From Mycobacterium sp. D16R12 (GTDB taxonomy: Bacteria > Actinomycetota > Actinomycetes > Mycobacteriales > Mycobacteriaceae): a DNA stretch of 64,000 bases. Below, piece by piece: positions 50,659 to 60,175 of the stretch. The notes beneath the pieces were generated by a model, which saw only the letters and a list, made by a program, of their open reading frames with translations, did not search any database and was not told the origin of the DNA. The position numbers and the translations under genes were made by a program. Each line of letters begins with the position of its first letter. Position 1 is the stretch's first letter. Location: contig NZ_MAFC01000021.1 of NCBI RefSeq assembly GCF_002013465.1, positions 1 to 64,000 on the forward strand. The letters run 5' to 3'.

Positions 50659-51447
50659 CTATTGCGGTGGCTTGATGATCAGACCCTGACCTGTAGGCAA
50701 GGCCACGACGGATACACCCAATTCGCTTGCCACCTCATCCATGGCGATGCGCTGCTCATCGCGGCCACGGTTTGCGTAGTCGTCCAGTAGCACGAACGCC
50801 CCTGGCGACAATCGCGGCCAAAAGTACCTCAACGTCTCCACTTCTGGTGGAGCACAGTTCATATCGATATGGAGAAACGCCACCGCATCGGTGTCGACCT
50901 CAGCCAGCGTCTCGGGTACGGCGCCGGCGATGACGCGCTGATTCTTCCACTGCGCGAAGTTCGCCTTGACGCTGTCCACCGAGCTCACGTACATGCCATT
51001 CTTCACAAGCTTGTCGCTCTTTTCGAGCGCGCCGGCGCTGCGCTCCTCCGCGCTGACGAAGCGTGGATCAAGACCGGCGAAAGTGTCGAGCAGATAGAAC
51101 GTCTTACCCAGCTGATCCCAATCGAGGTACTCCATGATGGCGCTGCTCAAGAATCCGTAGCTGACTCCGCACTCGACGAAGTCGCCCTTCACCTTGTTGG
51201 CACTGGCCGCCGCCCAGAGCCCGACATGCACTCGCCAGTGCCACTGGTACCAGTCCGTTCCACCCAGGGCACGAACACCGCGTTGATACGCGCGCTGAAA
51301 GTCCGGATCATCAAGGAACGCATGACTGTTGAAACAGATCAGCGCATCGTTCGAATAGACCTTGGGTAGAAGCGTGCGCGCAAGCCAATACTCCTTGCGA
51401 ACCGCCCACAGCTGGATACGGGTACGGAGCGATAGCTCATCTGCCAC
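50659..51447 (-). CDS. TylF/MycF-type sugar O-methyltransferase (GPL)
   Basis: A 262-residue class I methyltransferase of the macrocin O-methyltransferase (TylF) family. The SAM motif region is KGDFVECGVSYGFLSSAI (about 85-102), and the metal/catalytic acidic motifs are FLHIDMNC and FVLLDDYANRG. In a GPL locus it probably methylates a hydroxyl of rhamnose or deoxytalose; position is unknown. It ends 10 bases from the convergent glycosyltransferase and lies 114 bases downstream of an acetyltransferase in the same direction. Confidence 0.85.
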   Translation of the reverse strand: MADELSLRTRIQLWAVRKEYWLARTLLPKVYSNDALICFNSHAFLDDPDFQRAYQRGVRALGGTDWYQWHWRVHVGLWAAASANKVKGDFVECGVSYGFLSSAIMEYLDWDQLGKTFYLLDTFAGLDPRFVSAEERSAGALEKSDKLVKNGMYVSSVDSVKANFAQWKNQRVIAGAVPETLAEVDTDAVAFLHIDMNCAPPEVETLRYFWPRLSPGAFVLLDDYANRGRDEQRIAMDEVASELGVSVVALPTGQGLIIKPPQ

Positions 51448-51561
51448 AGCGGAAACGATAGCATCCGCCGTCAGTGTGGAGACGAGAAAAGCGCGTAGCG
51501 AATCGATTCAATCTGATCGAATAGTTATGGCTCACAAGCTGATCGATGCCGATTCTTGCCG

Positions 51562-52695
51562 TCACACCGCATCGCGATCAACAGGTATGGGTGGCGACTC
51601 GTCTACCGCTGCAGTCTTCTTCCGGATCAGCCGAGACTTCAGCGATATCGCATGCTTTTCCACCACGAACCAACTGAAGGCCGCCAGCGGCACGGTGGCC
51701 AACGTTGCAATGGCGAAGAACAGCAACAGATTCAGGCTACCCAAGCCCAAGACGACCAATAGCTGCTGTATGGGATAGGCATAGATGTACGTGCCGTACG
51801 ACAGGTCATTTCGTAGATTCAGTCGTGGATTGTGAATGAGTGAACCCGACACGATGACCGCATAAGCTAACGGCAATGCCGCGACATCCCGATAGTTCTC
51901 AAGCAGCCCGGAGGCCAGCACGATGGCGACGCTGAGCGCAACAAGCGACCACCGGGCCGGAATGACGTCCTTGTACTGATTCAGCAGGGCCCCCGCCGCG
52001 AACATAACGGCGAATCTGGCCACCATCTGCGGGATGGACGTCGCGGCGAAGACCGGATACGAGAGATATGCCGTCGCACAGAGGAAAAACACGAATGCCG
52101 CTGGAACGACCCATCGCCGCTTGAGTAACCCCGCGACACCCAGCACTGCCACGGCGATGTAACAGATCATCTCGAAGACAAGCGTCCAGATCGACCCGTT
52201 CCACACTCCCGGCCATGGGACACCTCGCGGCGTGCCGTCAACGCCGGCGTAGTACACGTTCAGCAGACCATTGTTGAGGACATACTCGATCGGCTTGTGC
52301 GAGGAGAACAAATCCCCGACCGAGCCGCCCTGGATGAGGACGCTGATGGGCGCGATGACAAACGCGATGACCAGCAAGCACACCCAGAGTCCCGGGAAAA
52401 TGCGAAGGCCGCGGGCGATGGCGAACTCTCGAAGCTTGGGCTTGCGCAACCAGCTCGCGGTGATGAGGAATCCCGAGACCGCGAAAAAGCCGTCTACGCC
52501 CACCTGCTCGATGAGTTGTTCAAAGGGCCGGTAGGTGATGGTCCGACCGGTGAGCGGCCAGGAATGCCAGAAGATGACGCTCACCGCAAGGATCAATCGC
52601 CACGCGTTCAACGCATTGTTTCGTGGGTCGAACACCTGGCCGAGCCTCGAGCTCTTGGCCGGCAGCGAGCCGTCGCCCCCGCTCACGCGGAACAA
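51562..52695 (-). CDS. atf: GPL sugar O-acetyltransferase (acyltransferase-3 family)
   Basis: A 377-residue polytopic membrane acyltransferase with about ten helices. It has the acyltransferase-3 features: an N-terminal catalytic histidine in VIFWHSWPLTGR and GVDGFFAVSGFLITASW. In M. abscessus, two Atf enzymes acetylate the 6-deoxytalose of GPLs one after the other, and a second paralogue is present at 55946. It overlaps the preceding glycosyltransferase gene by 13 bases. Which of Atf1/Atf2 it is cannot be told from the sequence alone. Confidence 0.87.
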   Translation of the reverse strand: MFRVSGGDGSLPAKSSRLGQVFDPRNNALNAWRLILAVSVIFWHSWPLTGRTITYRPFEQLIEQVGVDGFFAVSGFLITASWLRKPKLREFAIARGLRIFPGLWVCLLVIAFVIAPISVLIQGGSVGDLFSSHKPIEYVLNNGLLNVYYAGVDGTPRGVPWPGVWNGSIWTLVFEMICYIAVAVLGVAGLLKRRWVVPAAFVFFLCATAYLSYPVFAATSIPQMVARFAVMFAAGALLNQYKDVIPARWSLVALSVAIVLASGLLENYRDVAALPLAYAVIVSGSLIHNPRLNLRNDLSYGTYIYAYPIQQLLVVLGLGSLNLLLFFAIATLATVPLAAFSWFVVEKHAISLKSRLIRKKTAAVDESPPIPVDRDAV

Positions 52696-53951
52696 CTTGC
52701 GCGTGCGAACTGCTCCATGGCATCGGCGGCGGCTACGGCGCTTTCCCCGGGTTTGGTCATTCCGTCCGCGAGCTCACGAGCACGGTCGACGTAGTCCGGA
52801 GCAAGAATCTGCCCCAGGTCCGCGACCAGAGACTCGCGAGTGGTAGTCGAAAAACGCCGCGTAGTACCCACTTTCAGCTTCTTGACCTGACCACCCCAGA
52901 GCGTTTGATTGGCATCCATCGACAAGATCAACGTGGGGACCCCGGCGCGCAAGCTTGCCGCGGTGGTACCCGAACCACCGTGATGCACGACCGCCCGGCA
53001 GGCCGGAAAGACCGTCGCATAGTTGACGGCTCCCACGACCTTCACGTGGCCGGGAAGCTGCGCATCGCTGAAATCGGTCCATCCGGCGCCCACCAAGGCC
53101 CGCTCGCCCAGCTCCGCACACGCCGAGCTGATCATTTCGAGTGCCGCCGTGGGGGATTCGACCGGCATGCTGCCGAAACCGAAGAAGATCGGCGGCGTTC
53201 CCGAAGCGATCCAGGACGCGACATCCTCGTCGGCTTCGGCAGTCAACGCCATGGTCAGCGAGCCGACAAACGGCCGCAAACCATCCCACTTCTTCCACTC
53301 TGCGGCCAGCCCGGGGAAACAGACCTCGTCATAGCCCTGGATTTCCAGGGACCCGCGCTCCGCGATCCGCTGAGGCGACGGTCCGGAAGCCTTTGGCAGG
53401 CGGAGTTCACGCCGCTGTGCGTCTTCCACCTTCTTGTTCAGGCGCCAGGCCACCCAATCGAAGGCCGTCATGGCCGTGCGCCCCAACCGGGACGGCAGAA
53501 TCGTGACAAGCTGCCCATTGGGCCGCATCGGGATGTGATGGAGCGTGACCAATGGGATGTCATGGTATTCAGCGACATTCGCGGCCGGCTCCTGATAGCT
53601 CTGCCCTGCGAACAACACGTCGGCACCCTCGGCCGCGGACATCAGCGTGGTGTTCATCTGCGCCCAGCAGTCATCGCTGAGCTCCCACATCTGGCGCCAC
53701 ATCCGCCGAATCTCCCGCACCTTCCAGAAGGTGTGGAAGAAGAACGTCCAGAAATTGCGATACACGTCCAGCCAGGTCTTCGTATCCAACCCGTAGGAAA
53801 CCGTCTCCAGCCCGGCCGACTCCGTAAAGCTCATCAGGTCGGGCGGCACGGCCATCACCACATCGTGTCCCCTGCGCTGCAACTCGCGAGCCACGACGAC
53901 GGAGGGCTCGATATCACCCCGGGTTCCGTAGCTCGCCAGCACAAACTTCAT
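52683..53951 (-). CDS. gtf: GPL glycosyltransferase (GT1 family, middle copy)
   Basis: A 422-residue GT-B enzyme, paralogous along its whole length to the copies at 49395 and 58452. The start MKFVLASYGTRGDIEP at 53951 was chosen because the upstream 31 residues of the open frame are not shared by the paralogues. The donor-binding motif is VVHHGGSGTTAASLRAGVP. It lies 49 bases after a TylF-type methyltransferase and overlaps an acetyltransferase gene, so one operon may glycosylate, acetylate and methylate a sugar. Confidence 0.88.
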   Translation of the reverse strand: MKFVLASYGTRGDIEPSVVVARELQRRGHDVVMAVPPDLMSFTESAGLETVSYGLDTKTWLDVYRNFWTFFFHTFWKVREIRRMWRQMWELSDDCWAQMNTTLMSAAEGADVLFAGQSYQEPAANVAEYHDIPLVTLHHIPMRPNGQLVTILPSRLGRTAMTAFDWVAWRLNKKVEDAQRRELRLPKASGPSPQRIAERGSLEIQGYDEVCFPGLAAEWKKWDGLRPFVGSLTMALTAEADEDVASWIASGTPPIFFGFGSMPVESPTAALEMISSACAELGERALVGAGWTDFSDAQLPGHVKVVGAVNYATVFPACRAVVHHGGSGTTAASLRAGVPTLILSMDANQTLWGGQVKKLKVGTTRRFSTTTRESLVADLGQILAPDYVDRARELADGMTKPGESAVAAADAMEQFARASCSA

Positions 53952-54000
53952 CGCCTCTAACGCCTTTCGGGTATCGCGGTTCAGTGGAGTCGGACCGACC

Positions 54001-54807
54001 TCATTCCTTGCGCCAAAACACGCCGGTACCGTCAATTTCGGCAATCTCCGCGGTTATCCCATGCTTCGTGCGGTAATCCGTGACGGCCTGTTTGCACGAG
54101 TCAAGCGCGTGGTAATCGTCGATGATGCAAAAACCTCCGGGAGACAAACGCTCGTAAAGTCCGTCGAGCGCCTGGATTGTGGATTCATAGAGGTCGCCAT
54201 CAAGCCGCAATACCGCGATTCGTTCAATCGGGGCATCGTGCAGCGTGTCTTTGAACCAGCCGGGAACAAAACGGACCTGGTTGTCCAACAAACCATAGCG
54301 CTGGAAATTGGCCCTGACATTCTTTTCTGTCACCGCCAGGATGGGCGCCGCAAGGTGCAGCCTATCTCCCTTGTCCGCCTTGTAATTCGCGGTATCCGGA
54401 GGAGGCACGCCCTCGAACGAATCGCAGAGCCAGACGTTTCGCGTCGTATCCCCATACGCGGCGAGAACTCCACGCATCAGGATGGACGCACCACCTCGCC
54501 ATACTCCACATTCGACCAGGTCGCCGGGCACGTCATCGGCAAGCGCCGTCTCAACGCACTGCTGCAGACTGGTGAGTCGCTGCATCCCAATCATCGTCAA
54601 CGCATCCGCCGGCCAGTCCAGACCCAAGTCGCGCTTGTGCGCGTCAAACGGACGCTTGCGCACGAGCACGTAGTCGCCAAATTTGAAAAAGGGACGGTGC
54701 AGCCAGTTCCAACCCACTGGCACAAGTTCGTCAACTCCGTATCTGGTGAGGTCCTGCCGAAGCAGGCCCAGATAAGCGGATCGAGTGTCGTAATCGGTCA
54801 CGGTCAA
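54001..54807 (-). CDS. TylF-type sugar O-methyltransferase (GPL)
   Basis: A 268-residue TylF-family methyltransferase. The SAM region is GDLVECGVWRGGASILMRGV (about 94-113), the substrate loop is CDSFEGVPPPD, and the catalytic acidic motifs are LRLDGDLYEST and CIIDDYHALD. It is only distantly like the copy at 50659, so the two probably methylate different positions. It is first in a run methyltransferase-glycosyltransferase-acetyltransferase on the minus strand. The upstream gap of 215 bases holds its promoter; no motif was recognised in it. Confidence 0.86.
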   Translation of the reverse strand: MTVTDYDTRSAYLGLLRQDLTRYGVDELVPVGWNWLHRPFFKFGDYVLVRKRPFDAHKRDLGLDWPADALTMIGMQRLTSLQQCVETALADDVPGDLVECGVWRGGASILMRGVLAAYGDTTRNVWLCDSFEGVPPPDTANYKADKGDRLHLAAPILAVTEKNVRANFQRYGLLDNQVRFVPGWFKDTLHDAPIERIAVLRLDGDLYESTIQALDGLYERLSPGGFCIIDDYHALDSCKQAVTDYRTKHGITAEIAEIDGTGVFWRKE

Positions 54808-55022
54808 GAACTGCCCCTATCTCGGAAATGCTGGTGTCCCGTCCCAGCGCTAACAATAGCCGTCTGCACGACTCCGTCGACACGTTTCGGACTGGGCTAC
54901 TCCCCTTGTAGGGGCTGCATTTTCACAGGAATCTGTCAAGAATTCTTATGCACGAATGTGGCCAAATATCTGACGCTCGATCGCGGGCGAAGATCCCGCG
55001 ACCCATCACTAAATACTCAGCC

Positions 55023-55835
55023 TCATCGGAACACGGCACGGGGCAGCCGCTTGGGCTCTTCTGCCCGGTGAATCACCACCACGGAGTCGAACACCTCGAT
55101 CCGGTCGATGATGGTGGCCGCGAACGGCACCTGGACTTCCTGAAGCCGCTTGGGATGGTCCTCCATGATCTGGTAGACCGAGCTCATTTCCAGATAGTGA
55201 GCGTGCATCGCATCCATCAGCCATTTGGTGAAGTCGATGAAAGATTCGCGCTGATCGCGATAGATCGTCCAGTAGTTGGCACAGACGTCCTCGACGATGT
55301 AGACCCCGCCGGGCCGCAGGCGCGGAAACAGATACCTGAACGACCCGATCATCTGTTTAGGGGTGTGGCCACCATCATCGAGGACGGTGTCGAATGGCCC
55401 GAATTCTTCGACCACCGTCCCGAGAAAGTCTGAATCGGTCTGATCACCGATCCGCACGTGAATATCGCGTCCGGGGTCGTCGTGCTGGGCAGACCCGGGG
55501 TTGATGTCGATACCCACGATGGTGGCTTGCGGCAGGTGCTCCCGCCACATCTGCAGGGACCCGCCCCGATCCACCCCGATCTCGAGCATCCGCTCGGTCC
55601 TCGTGAGCGCGTCCTGATAGATGGGCAGGTAATGACGCAGCTTGTGGACGTTGTCGGCGTTCTCGAATATCCCCCCGATAGGGATATCGGGGGGCGTTGA
55701 GTCGTCGGCCTGCATCGAGACCGTCCTGGCCAGATCTGGTCCCAGCGCATCGAGCATGCGACGGCGTGACCCATACGGATAACGCCGCGCGATGAATGGC
55801 GGTTTGCGCTGCAGCGCCAGACGGAAGAGTCCCAT
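55023..55835 (-). CDS. MycE-type sugar O-methyltransferase (GPL)
   Basis: A 270-residue SAM methyltransferase of the MycE/ElmM-like group that methylates deoxysugar hydroxyls. Motifs are MLEIGVDRGGSLQMWREHLP (about 80-99), VGIDINPG, TVLDDGGHTPKQMIGSF with the metal-type His/Asp, and VYIVEDVCANYW. The ATG at 55835 has AAAGGA 11 bases upstream and was preferred to an ATG 14 codons further up. It lies 110 bases downstream of the second acetyltransferase. The site of methylation is unknown. Confidence 0.85.
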   Translation of the reverse strand: MGLFRLALQRKPPFIARRYPYGSRRRMLDALGPDLARTVSMQADDSTPPDIPIGGIFENADNVHKLRHYLPIYQDALTRTERMLEIGVDRGGSLQMWREHLPQATIVGIDINPGSAQHDDPGRDIHVRIGDQTDSDFLGTVVEEFGPFDTVLDDGGHTPKQMIGSFRYLFPRLRPGGVYIVEDVCANYWTIYRDQRESFIDFTKWLMDAMHAHYLEMSSVYQIMEDHPKRLQEVQVPFAATIIDRIEVFDSVVVIHRAEEPKRLPRAVFR

Positions 55836-55945
55836 GATCACGAGATCCTTTGCTGTCCTTTGATGTTCGGAGAACATCGCCCATTCTCAGAATCCCGAAA
55901 TGCCATGTAACAGCCTACCGACATCGTCACGGCGACACCTCTGCG

Positions 55946-57073
55946 CTAACTGTCCTCACGCGGCGACAGAGCCCGTTCTCGCAGTCCCGGACTGTCCACC
56001 CCCGCCGGCTCGGCGCGGGCTGCCGTCGAATCGGCGCTCTTGCGTTTAAGGCGCGATTTGAGCGCCAGCGCGCGCTTCTCGACCAGGAACCAACTGAATG
56101 CGGCGGGCACCAGCGTCGCACCCGCGGAAACAACGAAGAAAGCAAACGGATTCAGGCTGGCTAAACCTGCAACAGCCAAAAACTGCTGTGTCGGCGAGGC
56201 GTAGATGTAGACGCCGTACGACAGGTCCGTCTGTATGTTCATGCGCTTGTTCTTGATCAACACACCCGAAACGACGACGGCATATGCCAGCGGAAGAGCG
56301 CCGATTACGCGATAGTCCGGCAGCATGCCCGAGGCCAGCACAATCGCGACGCTCGCCACCACAAGTGACCATCGGGCCGGTATCACGTCTCGCCACTGAT
56401 ACAGCAGCGCACCGGCAGAGAACATGATGGCGCTCCGCACCGCGAGCTGCGGGATCGTCCACAGCCCGGGGAAGGTCAGCGGCGGCAGGAGAATTGCCGC
56501 GATCGTTGCCAGTATCAATATCGCCGGCGCTGTCCAACGACGGCTCGCGAGCCCGAGTAACCCGAGCCCCGCCACGGCGATGTAGCACATCACCTCAAAG
56601 ACGAGTGACCACAGGGACGCGTTCCAGATTCCCGGGTACGGGATATCGCGCGGCGTCCCACCCACATCGAACTGAAGCTGGATCAGCGCGCTGTTCTTCA
56701 ACATGTATTCGATCGGCGCACTGGAGAACAGCAGCCTGGCGGCGGAGCCGCCCTGGATCAACACACTTAGCGGAGCGATGACAAAGGCCGTCACCGCCAG
56801 CACGACGTAGTACCCCGGCAAAATACGGAGAGCTCGTGCGATGAAGTAGTCGCGCGTGCTGGGATTACGGAGCCAACTCGCAGTGATCAGAAATCCGGAA
56901 AGGGCAAAGAATCCGTCGACTCCGACCGAGAACAGCAGTTGGAGTACCGCCTTCGATTCCACGACGTGCCCCGTAAGCGGGAACGAGTGGAAAAGAATCA
57001 CCTCGGTCGCCAAAGCGAGGCGGCATGCGTTCAGCGCGTTGTTTCGCGGATCGAATACAGAACCGAGCTTCAT
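55946..57073 (-). CDS. atf: GPL sugar O-acetyltransferase, second paralogue
   Basis: A 375-residue acyltransferase-3 membrane protein closely related to the copy at 51562. Both start near DPRNNALNA and share PLTGH/R, GVDGFFALSGFLITASWLR and a long hydrophobic core. The catalytic histidine lies in VILFHSFPLTG. Two Atf genes fit the di-acetylated deoxytalose known from M. abscessus and relatives. A Gly/Ser-free charged tail (about 345-375) follows the last helix. Confidence 0.87.
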   Translation of the reverse strand: MKLGSVFDPRNNALNACRLALATEVILFHSFPLTGHVVESKAVLQLLFSVGVDGFFALSGFLITASWLRNPSTRDYFIARALRILPGYYVVLAVTAFVIAPLSVLIQGGSAARLLFSSAPIEYMLKNSALIQLQFDVGGTPRDIPYPGIWNASLWSLVFEVMCYIAVAGLGLLGLASRRWTAPAILILATIAAILLPPLTFPGLWTIPQLAVRSAIMFSAGALLYQWRDVIPARWSLVVASVAIVLASGMLPDYRVIGALPLAYAVVVSGVLIKNKRMNIQTDLSYGVYIYASPTQQFLAVAGLASLNPFAFFVVSAGATLVPAAFSWFLVEKRALALKSRLKRKSADSTAARAEPAGVDSPGLRERALSPREDS

Positions 57074-57237
57074 GCGCCTCCACCACTCGTCGCCGGAAGC
57101 GTCATCGTATCGCCATCTCAGTCCGAGATCAGGCTTTCCGGTGTTTCCACATGTAGTTGGAAAACATTGTCACAACTGATGATTCATATTCACGATGGCG
57201 GTTCTCACCACTAAACCACGGTCAGGTGGGGATTTGC

Positions 57238-58311
57238 TCAAAAGCGATTCGGGCAGTCCTTGTCGATCCATTCCAGAAGTGCATGCAGGCCGTCCTCAAG
57301 CGTCCACTTCGGGCTCCACGCGAGCTGTTCGATTGCCGGCTCGACATCGCAGCTTGCGGCGCGCACATCGCCGTCTCGGAACTTCCCCACCACAGTGGGC
57401 TCGGGTGCGGCACAGATGTCGGCGACCTTGCGGGCCAACTCGTGAATGGTTGTTGCGGTGCCAGAGCCAATGTCAAGGGTGCGCCGCTCGACTGCGGGCG
57501 CATGCACTGCGGCGAACAGCGCATCGACAACATCGTCGATGAAAACGAAATCACGGACTATCCGCCCGTCCTCGTAAACCTCCAGCGACTGTTTCTCGCG
57601 TGCCAGACGCGCGAAGAGGGTGACGATTCCGGTGTAGGAATTTGTGAGCGATTGGCCGGGTCCGTACACATTCTGCAGGCGCAAGACGCTGAGGTTGGTG
57701 TCGTGGGCGGCCGCCCACGACGCCAACAGATGTTCCTGGGCCAGTTTGGTGCTCGCGTAGACGTTGGTTGGGCGGGGCTCCGTCCGACCGGCGCAGCTGG
57801 GAAGCGGCTCCGACGGTTCACCCGCAGGGTTCTTCGGATCCCACTCGCCGTCAAGCAATTGCGCATGGCTGCGCGGGCCCGGGTAAAAGACGTCCGCGCC
57901 GGATTGCCACGCACCTTCGCCATACACCGCGCGCGACGACGCGAGCACCAACTGGTCCGGCACAAGTGCCGCACGGCTCAGGGCATCAAGGAGTTGGGTT
58001 GTGCCCACCACATTGACCGAACCGTGGCGCGTCGCTTCCGAAAGCGACTGCGCCGTACCCGTCTCCGCTGCCAAATGCACAACCTGTGAAGGTTCGAACA
58101 ACCGCAACACGGCGTCCCAGTCAGGGGCATGGGTGACGTCTCCGGTGAACAGCCGCACCGACGGAGGGAGGTCTATCGCCCGGCCCCTGGCGTGCACTTG
58201 TGGATGTAGGACGTCCATCACCGCGACGTCGTATCCCGCCTGGATGAGACGGTTGGACAGCGCGGATCCGATAAATCCCGCTCCACCAGAGATGAGTACA
58301 GATTTCGACAA
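57238..58311 (-). CDS. NAD-dependent nucleotide-sugar epimerase/dehydratase (extended SDR)
   Basis: A 357-residue extended short-chain dehydrogenase. NAD-binding is ISGGAGFIGSALSNRL at 7-22, the catalytic region is NVYASTKLAQEH (Tyr and Lys), and RLQNVYGPGQ is typical of nucleotide-sugar enzymes. In the GPL locus it could make or epimerise the deoxytalose or rhamnose donor. RmlB identity is not secure. A TTG start at 58311 is preferred: GGGAGG lies seven bases upstream, and the ATG at 58356 would add 15 residues before the NAD motif. Confidence 0.8.
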   Translation of the reverse strand: MSKSVLISGGAGFIGSALSNRLIQAGYDVAVMDVLHPQVHARGRAIDLPPSVRLFTGDVTHAPDWDAVLRLFEPSQVVHLAAETGTAQSLSEATRHGSVNVVGTTQLLDALSRAALVPDQLVLASSRAVYGEGAWQSGADVFYPGPRSHAQLLDGEWDPKNPAGEPSEPLPSCAGRTEPRPTNVYASTKLAQEHLLASWAAAHDTNLSVLRLQNVYGPGQSLTNSYTGIVTLFARLAREKQSLEVYEDGRIVRDFVFIDDVVDALFAAVHAPAVERRTLDIGSGTATTIHELARKVADICAAPEPTVVGKFRDGDVRAASCDVEPAIEQLAWSPKWTLEDGLHALLEWIDKDCPNRF

Positions 58312-58451
58312 AGCCAACGCCTCCCGTTCTTTACAGAGCAGCTCGGTGACCTGCACGCACCGGTAATGCGTTCCGGGTCAATGATATCGGTGGTCCAAGT
58401 GTCACTGCACGGCGTTCTTCCGGCATGGGCCGCCGCGAGGTGACAACTGAC

Positions 58452-59711
58452 CTAAACACGGGCGGCCCTCTCCTCCAACAGGTCGGCCGCCTTGTTCACA
58501 CTCTCGTACGGCTTGGACATGTGGGGAGCGATCGCCCGAGCCCGAACCGCATAGTCCGGGCTGAGGATCTCGCGCAGATCCGAGACCAGCGTCTCGCGGG
58601 TTGTGGTCGAAAAGCGCCGGGAGGCGCCCACTTTCATGCGCTTGAGCTGATTTCCCCAAAATGGCTGATCACCGACGGTCCAGAGGATCAACGTAGGCAC
58701 TCCGGCGCGCAGGCTCGCCGCCGTGGTACCCGAACCGCCGTGGTGAACGATCGCTCGGCTCACCGGAAAGACCGCCGCATAATTCACCACTCCGACGACC
58801 TTGACGTGTGGGGAGGTTTCGACGTCGCTGAAGTCCGTCGCGCCGGCGCACACCAACGCGCGCTCCCCCAATTCTGCGCATGCTGAACTGATCATCTCCA
58901 CTGTCTCCGCGGGAGATTCAACCGGGATGCTCCCCGAGGCGAAACAGATGGGCGGCGGTCCCGCGGCGATCCACGACATGACCTCGTCATCGGCCGCAGT
59001 CATCAACTCCATGGTGAGTGCACCTACGAAAGGCCTTCGTTCGCCGTACTTCGCCCACTCATCTGCCAGTCCGCGGAAGCAAATACTGTCGTAAGCCTGG
59101 ATTTCCAGCGACCCGCGCTGGCCGATCCGCCGCGGCGAAGGGCTCGCCGCCTTCGGCAAGCCGAGCTCACGCCGTTGCGCATCCTCTGCTTTCTTGGTCA
59201 CCCGCCAGGTCAGCCAGTCGTAGGCAGTCATGGTTGTACGTGTCAACGGTGGCGGCAGTACCGGAAAGAGCTGGCCATTGGGCCGCCACGGCATGGTGTG
59301 CAAGGCAACCAGCGGGATCCCATAGAACTCGGCAACATTGGCGGCCGGTTCCTCATAGCCCACGCTGGTCGACAGCAGATCCGCTCCCTCTGCCACCGAC
59401 ACAAGAGCCTTACTCATTTCCGACCACTGTTCGGTCACCAGTTTCAGGGCCTGCTGACACAACGCGACCAGATCCTGAACCCTCCAAAAATGACGAGTCC
59501 ACGACATCCACAAGTCGCGGTATTCATCGAGCTGAGGCCCCACTTGAACGCCGTATGGCACCGCCGAGAGCCCAACCGACTCCGCGAACCCGATCAAGTC
59601 AGGCGGGACTGCCATGCGCACTTCGTGACCCCTGCGCTGCAGTTCCCGTCCGACAGCAACCGCAGGTTCGATATCGCCGCGCGTGCCATAACTTGCCATG
59701 GCAAATTTCAT
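58452..59711 (-). CDS. gtf: GPL glycosyltransferase (GT1 family, distal copy)
   Basis: A 419-residue GT-B enzyme starting MKFAMASYGTRGDIEPAVAVG, with donor motif IVHHGGSGTTAASLRAGVP. It is the third full-length paralogue of the locus. It is followed by the epimerase, an acetyltransferase and a methyltransferase on the same strand. Known GPL loci have separate enzymes for the deoxytalose on allo-threonine and the rhamnose on alaninol, so at least two of the three paralogues should differ in acceptor. Individual assignment needs comparison. Confidence 0.88.
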   Translation of the reverse strand: MKFAMASYGTRGDIEPAVAVGRELQRRGHEVRMAVPPDLIGFAESVGLSAVPYGVQVGPQLDEYRDLWMSWTRHFWRVQDLVALCQQALKLVTEQWSEMSKALVSVAEGADLLSTSVGYEEPAANVAEFYGIPLVALHTMPWRPNGQLFPVLPPPLTRTTMTAYDWLTWRVTKKAEDAQRRELGLPKAASPSPRRIGQRGSLEIQAYDSICFRGLADEWAKYGERRPFVGALTMELMTAADDEVMSWIAAGPPPICFASGSIPVESPAETVEMISSACAELGERALVCAGATDFSDVETSPHVKVVGVVNYAAVFPVSRAIVHHGGSGTTAASLRAGVPTLILWTVGDQPFWGNQLKRMKVGASRRFSTTTRETLVSDLREILSPDYAVRARAIAPHMSKPYESVNKAADLLEERAARV

Positions 59712-60175
59712 AACGGTATCGACCTCCCCGATTATGTTTAGGTACTCGCAGAATGGCCGTCAGTGCTGCCGGTCATTATTACCGATCTTGTGCGTGACGG
59801 ATAGTCTCAAGATGACGCGCACACATGCGTCTCCAAATTCCAACACATCAATACAGCTACGGCCGAAAGAATTCCGTTTCATGGGTTGCCACACGTAAGA
59901 TCGATATCTCGGATGAAGCGGCAATGCAATACGGGCCGATCCGGGTTCAGCAGATCTCAGGATATCCGTACGCGGCTGCGGGCGTGCCGGATCGGTCTCG
60001 ACAGACTTTGTCGCGACCGACGTTCACGAGGCCACCCGCACACCCCGCCCCCCGTTTTGATTCCGTCGGCACGCCGACTTCATACGCGATAGGGTGACCT
60101 ACAGGTTGCGCCACGACAGCGTAGAGAATGTCGCCGCCGCAACCGAACTCGGATTGTCGTCGAGTAGGAGCACAT
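59712..60175. promoter_or_regulatory. Divergent promoter region gtf / rmlA with imperfect inverted repeat
   Basis: A 464-base gap between divergent genes. TCGGTCTCGACA (59992-60003) and TGTCGCGACCGA (60009-60020) form 12-base arms with one mismatch and a five-base loop. The small open frames here lack coding signs. A GTAGGAG ribosome site precedes rmlA. Confidence 0.45.
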
